Assembly (NCBI RefSeq): GCF_014203545.1
Contig: NZ_JACHJG010000008.1
Span: 175,836-239,835 of the forward strand
Direction: 5' to 3'
Source of the DNA: Streptomyces netropsis
GTDB lineage: Bacteria > Actinomycetota > Actinomycetes > Streptomycetales > Streptomycetaceae
Length of the DNA stretch: 64,000 nucleotides
Positions 35,877 to 45,206 of the stretch are shown one piece after another. The position numbers and the translations under genes were made by a program. Each line of letters begins with the position of its first letter. The first letter of the stretch is position 1. The notes beneath the pieces are model-generated. The model saw only the letters and a list, made by a program, of their open reading frames with translations. It ran no database searches and was not told the DNA's origin.

Positions 35877-36545
35877 CTACCGGCCGGGCCCGCCGGAGTC
35901 GACGACGAAGTCGAAGGTCGCCTGCTTCGCCGGTCCGGCCTGGCGGACGTTCATCAGCAGGGCGGCGTTGAAGAGCGGGTCGGTGTGGTTGCGGGGCTCG
36001 CCGGGGAAGTAGAGCTGCGTGGTGAGAACGGGCCGGCCGGGCGCCTGCACCTTGACGTGAAGGTGACGGGTGCGCCCTGGGTAGAGTCCGGGAACGATCG
36101 TCGTGAGCGTGAAGGCCCCCCGCGCGTCGGTGTACTGGTGCCCCCTCAGCCTGAATCCCCGGTTGTCGTACGCGCCCGCGTCGTCCGCCTGCCAGAAGTC
36201 CAGCAGGGCGTGCGCGACCGGCTGACAGGTGAGCCCGAAGACGTAGCCGCCGACCGTGAGCCGGGTTCCCCGCGTCCCGGGCTCCAGCAGGGAGACGCGC
36301 TCGGGTGAGCGTGGCTTGAAGTAGGGGCCCTCGGTCTGCGGCGGCGTGGGATCGTCCCCGTCGTCGCAGAACGGCGTCGGCGCCAAGGGCGCGTCCGAGG
36401 GCCGACGGTCACGGGCGAGGGCCGCGCCGCCACCGAGCAGCGCGGGCAGGGATACGGCGACGAGGGTCGCCTTGAGCAGGGTCTTACGACTGACCGGCCG
36501 TCCCTCGGCCTCCGTGTCGTGGGTGTGGATGTGCTCGTCCGCCAT
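35877..36545 (-). CDS. Exported intradiol ring-cleavage dioxygenase
   Basis: 222 residues. The N-terminus (SRKTLLKATLVAVSLPALLG) looks like a Tat-type signal. QTEGPYFKP supplies the first iron Tyr; PGLYPGRTRHLHVKV supplies the second Tyr and two His, completing the Fe(III) site. LLDFWQADDAGAYDNRGFRL is the family core. It is related to catechol/protocatechuate dioxygenases, but the exported group acts on unknown, possibly lignin-derived, aromatics. The ATG at 36545 was chosen to start the signal. AraC gene directly upstream on the same strand. Confidence 0.85.
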   Translation of the reverse strand: MADEHIHTHDTEAEGRPVSRKTLLKATLVAVSLPALLGGGAALARDRRPSDAPLAPTPFCDDGDDPTPPQTEGPYFKPRSPERVSLLEPGTRGTRLTVGGYVFGLTCQPVAHALLDFWQADDAGAYDNRGFRLRGHQYTDARGAFTLTTIVPGLYPGRTRHLHVKVQAPGRPVLTTQLYFPGEPRNHTDPLFNAALLMNVRQAGPAKQATFDFVVDSGGPGR

Positions 36546-36583
36546 GGTCTGCCTCCAGGGGGGTGAGTTCCTCACTCACGAAG

Positions 36584-37531
36584 CTAGGGCGGCGGACCGT
36601 GCGGATCGATGTACTCCGTTCGGTGAACGTGGTGATTCCCACCCCCCGTGCGGCGGAACTCCCCGGGACTCGCGCCGGTCTCCCGTCGGAAGAAGCGGCA
36701 GAAGTACGCGGGGTCGGAGAACCCCATACGCCGGGCGACCTGGCCGACACCGAGGTCGGAGCCGGTCAGCAGCCGCTTCGCCTCGAGTGTCCGGGCCGCG
36801 CGGACCAGCTCGCCGGGTGTCCGGCCCGTGGTCCGTTTGACGGCCTCGTTCAGATAGCCGACCGAGACCCCGAGCCGCGCGGCGTACGCCCCGACCGACC
36901 ACTCGGCGGCCCCGCCGGTCCCGGTGAGCAGCAGGCCGAACTCCCGGGAGACCCCCGCGGCCCGGCCCGTGGCCGTGTCGGGTCTGCGGGCACCGGGCAG
37001 CCGCAGCGCGTGGACGAGCAGGATGTGCAGATACGCCTCGAGCACGGAGGCGCAGCCGTCCGCCCGGGCGGCGAACTCCCGCTCCATCGCCCGGATCAGC
37101 GCACCGAGCCCGGCGGCGTCGCTGCCGGCCGGTCCGGGAGGCAGGTGCAGCCATGACCGCTCGCCGAGAACCCGCAGGAGTTGCCGGTCGCCGGGGCGGG
37201 CCAGCAGGAAGTCCTCGGTGAACAGCATCAGCACACCCCGCAGACCGGAGACCCGGTCCCAGTAGTGCACCTGTCCCGGCAGCAGAACGCACAGGTGCGG
37301 AGGGCGCAGCGGCCGGCGGACGAGGTCGATGACGTGGGCGCCGGAGCCCGCGGTCACGTAGACGATCTCGTAGAAGGAGTGCCGGTGCGGATAGCCCGCG
37401 CGGGAGTCGGGGCCGAACGCGTCGAAGGACCCGATGGTGAAGGGCGCGACCTCCGGTGGCGAGGGCGTCAGCCGGTGCAGGGGTACGGGGTGGTCGGCGG
37501 GTGGCGTCCCGTCGTGCGCTCGTGTGTTCAC
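36584..37531 (-). CDS. AraC-family transcriptional regulator
   Basis: 315 residues. The N-terminal cupin sensor has YPHRHSFYEIVYVTAGSG. The C-terminal double helix-turn-helix includes VGAYAARLGVSVGYLNEAVK and VGQVARRMGFSDPAYFCRFF. It ends 38 bp before the dioxygenase gene on the same strand and is its likely regulator. Confidence 0.9.
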   Translation of the reverse strand: MNTRAHDGTPPADHPVPLHRLTPSPPEVAPFTIGSFDAFGPDSRAGYPHRHSFYEIVYVTAGSGAHVIDLVRRPLRPPHLCVLLPGQVHYWDRVSGLRGVLMLFTEDFLLARPGDRQLLRVLGERSWLHLPPGPAGSDAAGLGALIRAMEREFAARADGCASVLEAYLHILLVHALRLPGARRPDTATGRAAGVSREFGLLLTGTGGAAEWSVGAYAARLGVSVGYLNEAVKRTTGRTPGELVRAARTLEAKRLLTGSDLGVGQVARRMGFSDPAYFCRFFRRETGASPGEFRRTGGGNHHVHRTEYIDPHGPPP

Positions 37532-37540
37532 GGCCCGGTC

Positions 37541-38593
37541 TCAGCGGCCTTGCAGGGCCTTGACGTTGTTGCCGAACGTCCACCCTTTCGAGCCGTCCCA
37601 GTTGAGTGACCAGGTCATCAGTCCCTTGAGTTGGTTGTTGTAGGTGTTCCAGGCCTGCGCCACGAGGTTCGGCGTCATGTGGCCGCCTCCGGCGCCGGGC
37701 TGTGCCGGCAGCCCCGGGACCTGCTTGTCGTACGGGACCCTGATCGTGGTGCCCTGGATCACCAGGCCCTTGTTGAGGCAGTCCGTCTGTGCGGTGAACC
37801 CCTTGACCGTTCCGGCGGAGTAGGAGTCCCCGGAGCAGCCGTACATGTTGCCGTTGTAGTACTGCATGTTCAGCCACCACAGACGGCCGTTGTCCGCGTA
37901 CTTCTTCACTATCGGCAGGTAGGCGCCCCAGATCGAGCCGTACGTCACGCTGCCTCCGGTGACGTAGGCGGTTTCGGGCGCCATCGTGAGGCCGAAGTCC
38001 GAGGGCATCCGGGCGAGCACGCCGTCGATGATGCGCACGAGGTTGGCCTGCGAGGCCGACAGCCTGTTGATGTCGCCGCTGCCGGTGAGGCCCGTCTCGA
38101 TGTCGATGTCGATGCCGTCGAAGTTGAACGTCTTCAGGATCGGCACCACCGTCTCGACGAACCGGTCGGCAACGGTGCTGGAGCTGAGGTCGATACCGGC
38201 CGTCGCGCCGCCGATGGACATCAGGATCGTGACACCGGCCGCCTTGGCCTGGCACATCTCGGCGGGGGCCGCGACCTTCACCGTCGCGTCCATCGCGTTC
38301 TCCCACAGGACGGTGCCGTCCGGGCGGATCACCGGGAACGCCGCATTGACGACGTTGTAACCGTGTTCGCGGATGCGGGAGTCCGTGATCGGAGTCCATC
38401 CGAAGGGCGGGTGGACACCGTTCGCCGCGCCGTCCCAGTTCTCCCAGTACCCCTGGAGCACCTTGCCCGTGGGCCTCGACTTGATCGCGCAGGTGTCCTC
38501 GCCGGCCGCGCTCGCCTTCGCAGCGAGCGGCACTTGAGCGACGAGGGCCAAGGCCAGGCCGACCCCCAGCAGCGGTGACATCCGACCGACCAT
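37541..38593 (-). CDS. GH18 chitinase, secreted
   Basis: 350 residues. The signal peptide spans residues 1-28 (LLGVGLALALVAQVPLAAKASA). The catalytic motif FDGIDIDIE carries the proton-donor Glu. VLQGYWENWDG and VTILMSIGGATAG are the usual first and third barrel strands. No separate chitin-binding domain. ATG 38593 has GGAAGGGAG upstream. It would degrade chitin to oligosaccharides. Confidence 0.93.
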   Translation of the reverse strand: MVGRMSPLLGVGLALALVAQVPLAAKASAAGEDTCAIKSRPTGKVLQGYWENWDGAANGVHPPFGWTPITDSRIREHGYNVVNAAFPVIRPDGTVLWENAMDATVKVAAPAEMCQAKAAGVTILMSIGGATAGIDLSSSTVADRFVETVVPILKTFNFDGIDIDIETGLTGSGDINRLSASQANLVRIIDGVLARMPSDFGLTMAPETAYVTGGSVTYGSIWGAYLPIVKKYADNGRLWWLNMQYYNGNMYGCSGDSYSAGTVKGFTAQTDCLNKGLVIQGTTIRVPYDKQVPGLPAQPGAGGGHMTPNLVAQAWNTYNNQLKGLMTWSLNWDGSKGWTFGNNVKALQGR

Positions 38594-38662
38594 TGCTTCT
38601 CTCCCTTCCACCCGGAGAGGCAGCCGATGGCGGGACGAGCGGTGCGCGCCCGGATTTCTTCG

Positions 38663-38704
38663 AACGTAAGACGGCCCTGACATGTCGTCAATAGGTCTGT
38701 ACCA
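38663..38704 (-). promoter_or_regulatory. Chitinase promoter with chitin-type repeat
   Basis: On the minus strand: TGGTACAGACCT (38704-38693), then TTGACG (38691-38686), a 17-bp spacer and TACGTT (38668-38663). The first element matches 11 of 12 bases of the TGGTCCAGACCT repeat described at Streptomyces chitinase promoters, and it resembles half of a DasR site. Confidence 0.7.
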
Positions 38705-38746
38705 ACTCGGGAAATCCTTCGGTGCCGTCACCCGGCGTCCGTCCGT

Positions 38747-40750
38747 TCAGGACAGTTCCACCGGTGGCACACCAGGCGGGTCGAAGCCGAGGGTCCTGCC
38801 GTAGAAGGCCAGCTCCGTCTCCAGGGCCCGGGCGATCGTTTCGGCCGCGCGGAAGCCGTGGGACTCGCCGGCGAAGGCCAGGTGGAGATGGCCGACACCG
38901 TGGGACGCCAGCTCCCGGACCAGGGCCTCCGCCTGCGCGGGCGGCACGACGGGGTCGTCCGTGCCGTGCAGCAGCAGCACCGGGCAGGTGTCGTCGGTGA
39001 CATGGCCGAGGGGCGACCGCTCCCGGTAGCTTTCGGCACGGGCGGGCAGCGGGCCGATGAGCCCGTCCAGGTAGCGGGACTCGAAGTCGTGCAACTGCGC
39101 GACGAGAAGCCGGGGGTCCGCGACACCGAAGTAGGAGGTGGCGGCCCGGAACACCGGGCCGTGGGTCGCGATGCCCGTGGTGACGGCGGCGAGGGCCGTC
39201 CAGCCGCCGGCCGACGGGCCCCGTACGGCCAGGCGCCGGCCGTCCGCCTCACCGCGTGCGGCGAGATGGCGGGCCGCCATGACGACATCGGCGACGTCCA
39301 CCACTCCCCACCGCCCCTTGAGCCGTTCGCGGTAGGCACGGCCGTAGCCGCTCGAACCGCTGTAGTCCACGGCGAGGACACCGATGCCCCGGCTGGTGAA
39401 GTAGGCCTTGGAGAGGTCCACCACCCCGGACTCGCTGCCGGTCGGCCCGCCGTGGACCCACACCACGTACGGCGGCGGCTCACCCTCGGGCGCGCGGGCC
39501 GTGGGGTGGGACGGTGGGTAGACGGACGCGTGCACCACCTGACCGGACGCATCGCGGAACTCGGCCGGTCGGGGGGCCGGCAGATACGCCGGGTCGGGGA
39601 GGACGTCGAGTTCGCGGCGCAGTTCCTCGACCGCGCCGGTGGTGGTGTCGACCCGCACGACGCAGGGCGGCTTCGCGGGGCCTCCGGCCAGTCCGACGAC
39701 GTAGGCCCGGTCGGTGGACAGCGCCGGGGAGAACACGGGGTATCCGCAGTCGAGGTCGGTCAGGGTGCCGGTCTTCGGGTCCAGCACGGCGAGCCGTTGA
39801 TCACCCCGGCCGTGGACGACGGCGAGGCGCCCGTCGGCCAGCGGCGCGAAGGGTCGGCCGCCCAGGTCCCAGAGCGGGTGAGCGTACTCCTCCTCCGCCG
39901 GGTGCAGGGCCCGGGGCCGCGCGTGCCCTGCGAGGTCCACCTCGTAGAGGTTCCACCACCCCGAGCGGTCGGAGGCCGCGTAGAGGGTGTCCGTGTCGCG
40001 CCAGCACGGTGCGAGCACGGCCTCCCGGACGGGGCCGGCACCCATGACCGGTCGGCCTGTGGTCGCCGCCGCCCGGTCGGCCGGGCCGATCCGTAACTCG
40101 GTGGCGTCCCAGGGCATGTCGGGGTGGTTCCAGCAGATCCACGCCAGGCGCCGGCCGTCCGGCGAGGGGGTGGGGTAGGCGAAGAAGTCCGCTCCTACGG
40201 CCAGTTCGCGCAGGGCGTCCGGCGCCCCGGCGGCGGACCCGTCGAGCGGAACCGCCACGATGGAGCGGGTGATCCGCCCCGTGCCGCCGTGCCGTTCGTG
40301 TACGCACCACACCTCTCGGCCGTCGGGAGAGAGCGCGAAGTCGGCGTAGCGCAGCGCGGCGGGCGCAGCCGGTTCGGGCGTGAGGGGCACCGGCGGCCGC
40401 CCGTGTGGTGCGGTGAGGTAGAGCCGCTGGTCGGGGAAGTGGGCGAACACGATCTGCCGACTGCCGTCCCGTGGTGACCGCACGGGCAGGTAGGACAGCC
40501 CGCCGTACTCGTGGACGCGGCTGCGGGCGTCCCAGGGCGCCTGGAGCAGCTGCCGGTTTCCGTCGCCGGGGGTGTGCTCGACGACCGTCGTCCGACCGCC
40601 TTCCTCCGGCCGGGCCTCCTGCCACCACACGCGGCCGTGGGCCGTCAGGGGGTAGTCCAGGCGCAGTCGGGCTCGGGCCACGGTCCCGGCGGTGATGGGA
40701 GAGGGCCAGGCACCGTAGGGAATGGGGTCGGGGGTCGGGACGTCGGCCAC
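38747..40750 (-). CDS. S9-family serine peptidase (prolyl oligopeptidase/acyl-peptidase type)
   Basis: 667 residues. The N-terminal beta-propeller part runs to about 400. The C-terminal alpha/beta hydrolase carries the triad: Ser in GPSAGGWTAL, Asp in LHGTDDPVVPP, His in GESHGFR. Cytoplasmic; no signal peptide. GTG 40750 was chosen because AGGAG lies five bases upstream; ATG 40774 and GTG 40786 are possible. It cleaves short peptides. Confidence 0.88.
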   Translation of the reverse strand: MADVPTPDPIPYGAWPSPITAGTVARARLRLDYPLTAHGRVWWQEARPEEGGRTTVVEHTPGDGNRQLLQAPWDARSRVHEYGGLSYLPVRSPRDGSRQIVFAHFPDQRLYLTAPHGRPPVPLTPEPAAPAALRYADFALSPDGREVWCVHERHGGTGRITRSIVAVPLDGSAAGAPDALRELAVGADFFAYPTPSPDGRRLAWICWNHPDMPWDATELRIGPADRAAATTGRPVMGAGPVREAVLAPCWRDTDTLYAASDRSGWWNLYEVDLAGHARPRALHPAEEEYAHPLWDLGGRPFAPLADGRLAVVHGRGDQRLAVLDPKTGTLTDLDCGYPVFSPALSTDRAYVVGLAGGPAKPPCVVRVDTTTGAVEELRRELDVLPDPAYLPAPRPAEFRDASGQVVHASVYPPSHPTARAPEGEPPPYVVWVHGGPTGSESGVVDLSKAYFTSRGIGVLAVDYSGSSGYGRAYRERLKGRWGVVDVADVVMAARHLAARGEADGRRLAVRGPSAGGWTALAAVTTGIATHGPVFRAATSYFGVADPRLLVAQLHDFESRYLDGLIGPLPARAESYRERSPLGHVTDDTCPVLLLHGTDDPVVPPAQAEALVRELASHGVGHLHLAFAGESHGFRAAETIARALETELAFYGRTLGFDPPGVPPVELS

Positions 40751-40867
40751 GGCTTCTCCTGTGGGGAGGCACATGGAATAATCCACGCTGTTGACAGCAG
40801 GTCATGTGCACCGCGCTCGCCGGGGATCGCCCCGGTTCGCCAAGATCCTCTTTTGAGGGAGAGTCCC

Positions 40868-41089
40868 GTGCACCTGAGCCCCAAACAGGAACAGATCCTC
40901 TCTTTGATCGTGTCAGGCTGTTGCAACAAGGAAATAGCCCGGCAGCTGGATATGTCCACACGCACGGTCGAATCGCATCTTCAGCGTCTCTACGACCGAC
41001 ACAATGTGCACAATCGGGCCGCTCTGGTGGCCAAATGGCTCATCGAAGGCGGAATTCCGCGCAGCGTGCCGGACGCCCGCGAGGGCTGA
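40868..41089 (+). CDS. Stand-alone LuxR-type helix-turn-helix protein
   Basis: 73 residues from GTG 40868, with GAGGGAGAG upstream. The entire protein is a GerE domain: LSPKQEQILSLIVSGCCNKE then IARQLDMSTRTVESHLQRLY. No receiver or sensor domain. Divergent from the S9 peptidase. Such small regulators can act on neighbours; the repeats at 41.67-41.88 kb are candidate targets. Confidence 0.82.
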   Translation: MHLSPKQEQILSLIVSGCCNKEIARQLDMSTRTVESHLQRLYDRHNVHNRAALVAKWLIEGGIPRSVPDAREG

Positions 41090-41155
41090 GCCGGCACGCC
41101 GCCATGAGCAGCGGGAGAGACGGTCGGTGGGTCCGCTGCCGCTCCCGCGATCCCG

Positions 41156-41644
41156 TCAGCAGAGGACCATCACCGTGGCCCGGACGAACTTGTCGTGCTT
41201 GAAGTCCTGGACCAGCGGGGTGAACGCCTCGGCCGTGGACTTGGGGGCGGGCGCCGGGGCGCCGACGTGGATCTCGCGCTTGCTCTCGAGAGTGGCCTTG
41301 ACCTGTTCACCGGGACAGTGCACGCCGCGGTTGGCGACGAGCACTTCGGTGATCTGGCTGACCAGGCCGTGCATGTCGTCCTCGGCCCAGCTCGAGACCG
41401 TGCCCTCGGTGTCCTCGAGGTTGAAGCGCTCGAAGATCCGGGCCTCGGCGTGGCTGTCGCCCTGGATGAGGAGCATGTACACCCGCCGGCCCACGAGCTC
41501 GTCGGGCAGGCCGGCCAGATTCTCGATCACCGTCTCCGGCGAGCCCATGAAGACGTGCGACTGGCAGTCCCATGCCGCCGTCTTGCACGCCTGGGCCGTC
41601 GCGGCGGTGATGTGCTGGGATACGCGTGCTGATTGGGTGGTCAT
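41156..41644 (-). CDS. Unrecognised 162-residue protein
   Basis: I do not recognise the family. It is soluble, with no signal or membrane segment. It has Cys residues in QACKTAAWDCQSH, GVHCPG and a terminal MVLC, and a central acidic stretch. The ATG at 41644 begins it; the frame continues upstream but into random-looking sequence. It is convergent with the LuxR-type gene and divergent from the MFS gene across a repeat-rich region. Confidence 0.65.
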   Translation of the reverse strand: MTTQSARVSQHITAATAQACKTAAWDCQSHVFMGSPETVIENLAGLPDELVGRRVYMLLIQGDSHAEARIFERFNLEDTEGTVSSWAEDDMHGLVSQITEVLVANRGVHCPGEQVKATLESKREIHVGAPAPAPKSTAEAFTPLVQDFKHDKFVRATVMVLC

Positions 41645-41984
41645 TGCGGCGGTACCTCCGTGGTCCGGATCTTTCCGGATGCGTTTCCGGGTGGACGTTG
41701 CGGGTCGATGTTCCGGCTGAGCTTTCCGGATGGGCCGCTTGAGGGGCGCCACGCTAGTCCCCGACCGGGAGGCAGGCGATGCCCGGCATTTCCCTGTCCG
41801 TGAGACACCGGTCCGTGAATTCACCGAGACCTTCCCGCCGCGTACGCCACATCGCGTACGCCCCTTCGCGTACATGCCGCGGGGGCGAATTCCGTCGGGG
41901 TTCTCCGCCTCACTTCCCGGATCACCGCTCGCCGGGTAGCGTCCGACCGTCGGCAGGACACCGGCTCGGTGGAGGTGGCCCGGG
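41645..41984. other. Repeat-rich divergent control region
   Basis: Two copies of CTTTCCGGATG (41671-41681 and 41722-41732) are 51 bp apart. Three CGCGTAC iterons start at 41839, 41853 and 41867, exactly 14 bp apart. No gene is seen here; it separates the 162-residue protein from the MFS gene. Confidence 0.7.
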
Positions 41985-43223
41985 ATGGCAGTCATGGCAC
42001 GGTACCGAACGGCGCTCGCCCACCCGGGTATCGCACGTGTGGTGGCGGCCGCCTTCGTCTGCCGCATGCTGTCCGGCATGGTCAGCCTGGCGCTGCTGCT
42101 CGTCGCCAAGGACGCCAGCGGGAGCTACGCCAACGCCGGTTCCGTTTCCGGTGCCTACGCCGTGGCCCTCGCCTTCACCTCACCCCTGTGGGGGCGGATC
42201 GCGGACCGGCATGGCGCCCGGACCGCACTGGCCTGGGCGGCCTCTCTGCAGTCCCTCTCCTTCGGCCTGTTCGTGGCGCTCGTCGCCGCGTCGGCGTGGC
42301 CGGCCCTGCTGGTGCCGGCCGCCTTCCTGGCCGGTGCCGCCACTCCCCCGGCGGCCGCGGTCTCCAACGCCGTCTACATGGCGGTGGTTCCCGGGGAGGA
42401 GGACCGCAAGACCCTCTTCGCCTTGTGCGGACTCCTGACCGAGAGCGTCTTCGTCTGCGGCCCGCTGCTGGTGGCCGCCATCGTCATGGCCCTGCCCACG
42501 TTGTACGCCGTCGTGGTCACGGCCGCCGTGTCCGGCATCGGGGTGCTGTGGCTACGGGCGGCACCGGCCGTACGGCTCGTGGACCGGGAACGGCCGCCGC
42601 TGACGGGGCCGGGGATGCGCATCGACTGGAACCGGCGGCAGGTGCACATCCAACTCGTGGTGGCGGCCGCCGCGTTCGCGATCGGCGGGGTGCAGGTGTC
42701 GGTGACTGCACACGCGGGCGAGCTCGGCACCAACGCCGGGCTGTTTCTCGCCGCGCTCGCCTGCGGCGGCGTACTGGGCAGCTTCCTGTACGGCGGCCTG
42801 CGGCTGCCCGGCACCGGCCCGGCACAGCTCACGGTTGCCCTCGCCCTGTACGGCGGATGCATCCTGGCCCTGGGGCCGGGCCCGGCCACCCTCCTCACCC
42901 TTGCCCTGCTGGTGGCCATCGGTTTCGTCAACGGGCCGGCCGACGCCATCGAGACGGTCCTGGTCGGCGAGTACGCTTCGCCGGCCACCCGAGCGCAGGC
43001 CTTCGCGGTCCTGGTCGCGTCCAACTGGGTGGGCTTCGCGGCCGGGAGCTTCGTCACCGGCGTGGTCGTCCAGCATGTGTCCACCGGGTTCGGCGCGCTG
43101 ACCGCCGCCGCGGCGGCGCTGCTCGCGGCGGCTTCCATGGCCCTGACCGTCGTGAGGAAACATCCGCGGCCCCGACCGTCGGCCGCTGCGGAGTCGGTGG
43201 AATCCCCCACCGGCCGCCCATGA
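41985..43223 (+). CDS. MFS transporter, 12-helix
   Basis: 412 residues with about 12 hydrophobic helices. Motif A-like sequence is SPLWGRIADRHGARTALAWA. The middle has a charged loop (RLVDRERPPLTGPG). Substrate unknown; small-molecule export is the default guess. GGAGGTGG upstream. The 149-residue gene follows 30 bp later, so they are probably co-transcribed. Confidence 0.85.
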   Translation: MAVMARYRTALAHPGIARVVAAAFVCRMLSGMVSLALLLVAKDASGSYANAGSVSGAYAVALAFTSPLWGRIADRHGARTALAWAASLQSLSFGLFVALVAASAWPALLVPAAFLAGAATPPAAAVSNAVYMAVVPGEEDRKTLFALCGLLTESVFVCGPLLVAAIVMALPTLYAVVVTAAVSGIGVLWLRAAPAVRLVDRERPPLTGPGMRIDWNRRQVHIQLVVAAAAFAIGGVQVSVTAHAGELGTNAGLFLAALACGGVLGSFLYGGLRLPGTGPAQLTVALALYGGCILALGPGPATLLTLALLVAIGFVNGPADAIETVLVGEYASPATRAQAFAVLVASNWVGFAAGSFVTGVVVQHVSTGFGALTAAAAALLAAASMALTVVRKHPRPRPSAAAESVESPTGRP

Positions 43224-43253
43224 CCGGCCCACCCGACCGGACGAGCAAGGCGG

Positions 43254-43703
43254 ATGACCATGACCGTCACACAACCTTCTTCGACCACCGGGACCCCGGC
43301 CCCTCCGGCCGCGGCCGAGTTCCACGCCTTCTCCGGCTCCGACGACGCCCTGGCACGACACCTGTTCGCCCTCCCTCGCGACGTCGTGGAACGCACCCTG
43401 TGGGCCCTCCTCCTGCAGAGCCACGACGGCGCGGGCATCCTGGTGCAGGAAAGGGCCGAGCCGGGCGACTCCGTGGCCCGGGTGCAGTCGTGGACGGGTG
43501 AGGACCTCGGCTCCCTCCCCGCCCGCCTCCTGGCCCTCCTGCCCGCCGCCTCCCACCAGGAGCTCCGCACCTCCCTCCTCGGTCACGGGGACTACGTGGA
43601 CCTGGGCATCGTCCTGTGTCCGCCGACCCCGCGCGGCGCCTTCGGACATCCGCTCAAGCTGCACACGGGGTCCGGAGTACGGGCCTACGTCGTGGCTCGG
43701 TGA
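43254..43703 (+). CDS. Unrecognised 149-residue protein
   Basis: No family recognised. A Thr/Pro/Ala-rich N-terminus (residues 1-22) is followed by a compact domain with conserved-looking RDVVERTLWALLLQSHDGAG and HGDYVDLGIVLCPPTPRGAF. Soluble. It lies behind the MFS gene, suggesting a shared role. ATG 43260 is an alternative start. Confidence 0.65.
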   Translation: MTMTVTQPSSTTGTPAPPAAAEFHAFSGSDDALARHLFALPRDVVERTLWALLLQSHDGAGILVQERAEPGDSVARVQSWTGEDLGSLPARLLALLPAASHQELRTSLLGHGDYVDLGIVLCPPTPRGAFGHPLKLHTGSGVRAYVVAR

Positions 43704-43814
43704 CCGAGCAGCACGCTGCGCCCGAATCGCCGGTACCCGATTCCCGGCCCACGGGAACTCCGGAGCCTCCGCGAAGGTTGTGCCGTTGTTACGTACACGG
43801 CGTGGAGGGGCAAG

Positions 43815-44378
43815 ATGTTCGCGATATCACTGGGAGACGACGGTGCCGAGCTGCGGCCTCTGGAGCCGTGGAACGCCGAGGAGTACCTGGCCCACATCGA
43901 CCGGTCCCGCGAGCACATCGGCCGCCATATCGCGCTGGCCGACCGTGCCGTCGACCTCGCGTCCGCCACAGCGTTCCTCCAGTTGTACGCGGAGAAGAAG
44001 GCCAGTGACAGCGGGCGTATCTACGGCATCTGGGCGGACGGCACGCTCGTCGGAGGTGTCCTCTTCCGGACCTTCGACGCCGGGGCCGGCACCTGCGAGG
44101 TCGGCTGCTGGCTGGAGGAGTCGGCCGTCGGTCGCGGGCTGGTCACGCGCGCGATCAGGGTGCTCATCGACTGGGCGGTCGACGGACGCGGGATCCACCG
44201 CGTGGAGTGGATGGCTGCCTCCGCCAATACCGCGAGCATCAATGTCGCCAAGAGGCTCGGGATGGTGCGGGACGCGGTGCTGCGGGAGAGCGTTCTGTAC
44301 CGAGGCGTACGCCACGACATGGAGCTCTGGTCGGTGCTGGCCCCGGCGTGGCGCGAGCGACGCGAAGCGGCGCGGTAG
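43815..44378 (+). CDS. GNAT acetyltransferase, RimJ/RimL type
   Basis: 187 residues. The acetyl-CoA loop is EESAVGRGLVTRAIRVLIDW; the C-terminal VEWMAASANTASINVAKRLG and DAVLRESVLYRG are typical of RimJ/RimL-like N-acetyltransferases. It may acetylate a protein N-terminus or a small amine. A gap of about 110 bp precedes it. Confidence 0.9.
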   Translation: MFAISLGDDGAELRPLEPWNAEEYLAHIDRSREHIGRHIALADRAVDLASATAFLQLYAEKKASDSGRIYGIWADGTLVGGVLFRTFDAGAGTCEVGCWLEESAVGRGLVTRAIRVLIDWAVDGRGIHRVEWMAASANTASINVAKRLGMVRDAVLRESVLYRGVRHDMELWSVLAPAWRERREAAR

Positions 44379-44459
44379 CCGTTCGGGCTGTGGGTCCCGG
44401 TTCAGGCGGCTGGACGGGTGGTCTGGGTGTCGAGGGCGGTGCGGAGCCAGTCGTGTACG

Positions 44460-44866
44460 GCACCGGGGGTCGGTTCCGACGGGCTCCGCTGGCAAGGCTG
44501 GCCCGTCCGCTGATCCACGAGGCGGACATTGCTGCGGTCGCCGTTCAGGCCCTGACGACCGACGCCCTGCTCGGCGCCCGCCCCCTGCTCACCGGCCCCG
44601 AACTGATCCCCCAGGAACAGCAGGTGGCCCTGATCAGCGAGGCGATCAGGCGACCGGTGCGGTTCGAGGAGATCGCGCTGGACGAGGCCGCCGAGCAGAT
44701 GAAGGCCGCAGGCTACCCGGCAGAGCTGGTGGAGGCCGTGTTGCCGGCCCAGGCCGAGATGATCGACAATCCGGAGCCGGTCAACGATGAAGTGGAGCGC
44801 ATCACGGGCACCCCGGCCCGATCCTTCCAGGAGTGGGCGGTGGACCACGCGGCGGACTTCCGCTGA
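44460..44866 (+). pseudogene. C-terminal fragment of an NmrA/SDR-type protein
   Basis: From about 44490 the frame reads RPLIHEADIAAVAVQALTTD, followed later by RRPVRFEEIALDEAAEQMKA, and ends EWAVDHAADFR. This is the last third of an NmrA-like NAD(P)-binding protein. The Rossmann N-terminus is absent and the sequence before 44460 is unrelated, so it is a remnant. Confidence 0.75.
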
Positions 44867-45206
44867 GAGGGACGTCAATACACGTTGACATAACCGACCG
44901 AAGCACCGGATCTCGGCTCCGTCGCCCCCACGCATGACGCCGAGGTCGAGCCCCCTGCGCAGGGAAGCCCCGAGCGGTTGAATCGTGCAGGTCGGGAGGC
45001 CATCTCGTGGCTATGGTGTGCCGTCACTCAGAAGGATCCGCACCCATCCCAGAAAGCCATCTCTGCAAGAGTTCTTGAGCAATTCCGACACACGCCCTAG
45101 CGCAGGTCGACCTGGTCGACGTCAACGAGGGAATGCTCGCGCAGGCGGTGGCCGAGCTTGAAGCGCTGCTCGGAGCGTGCACGGCCTCCGGCCGGGCGCT
45201 GGTGGG
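44867..45206. other. Intergenic, 340 bp
   Basis: A short plus-strand stretch near 45100-45210 reads QVDLVDVNEGMLAQAVAELE and looks like a gene fragment, source unknown. Nothing else is recognised. Confidence 0.4.
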
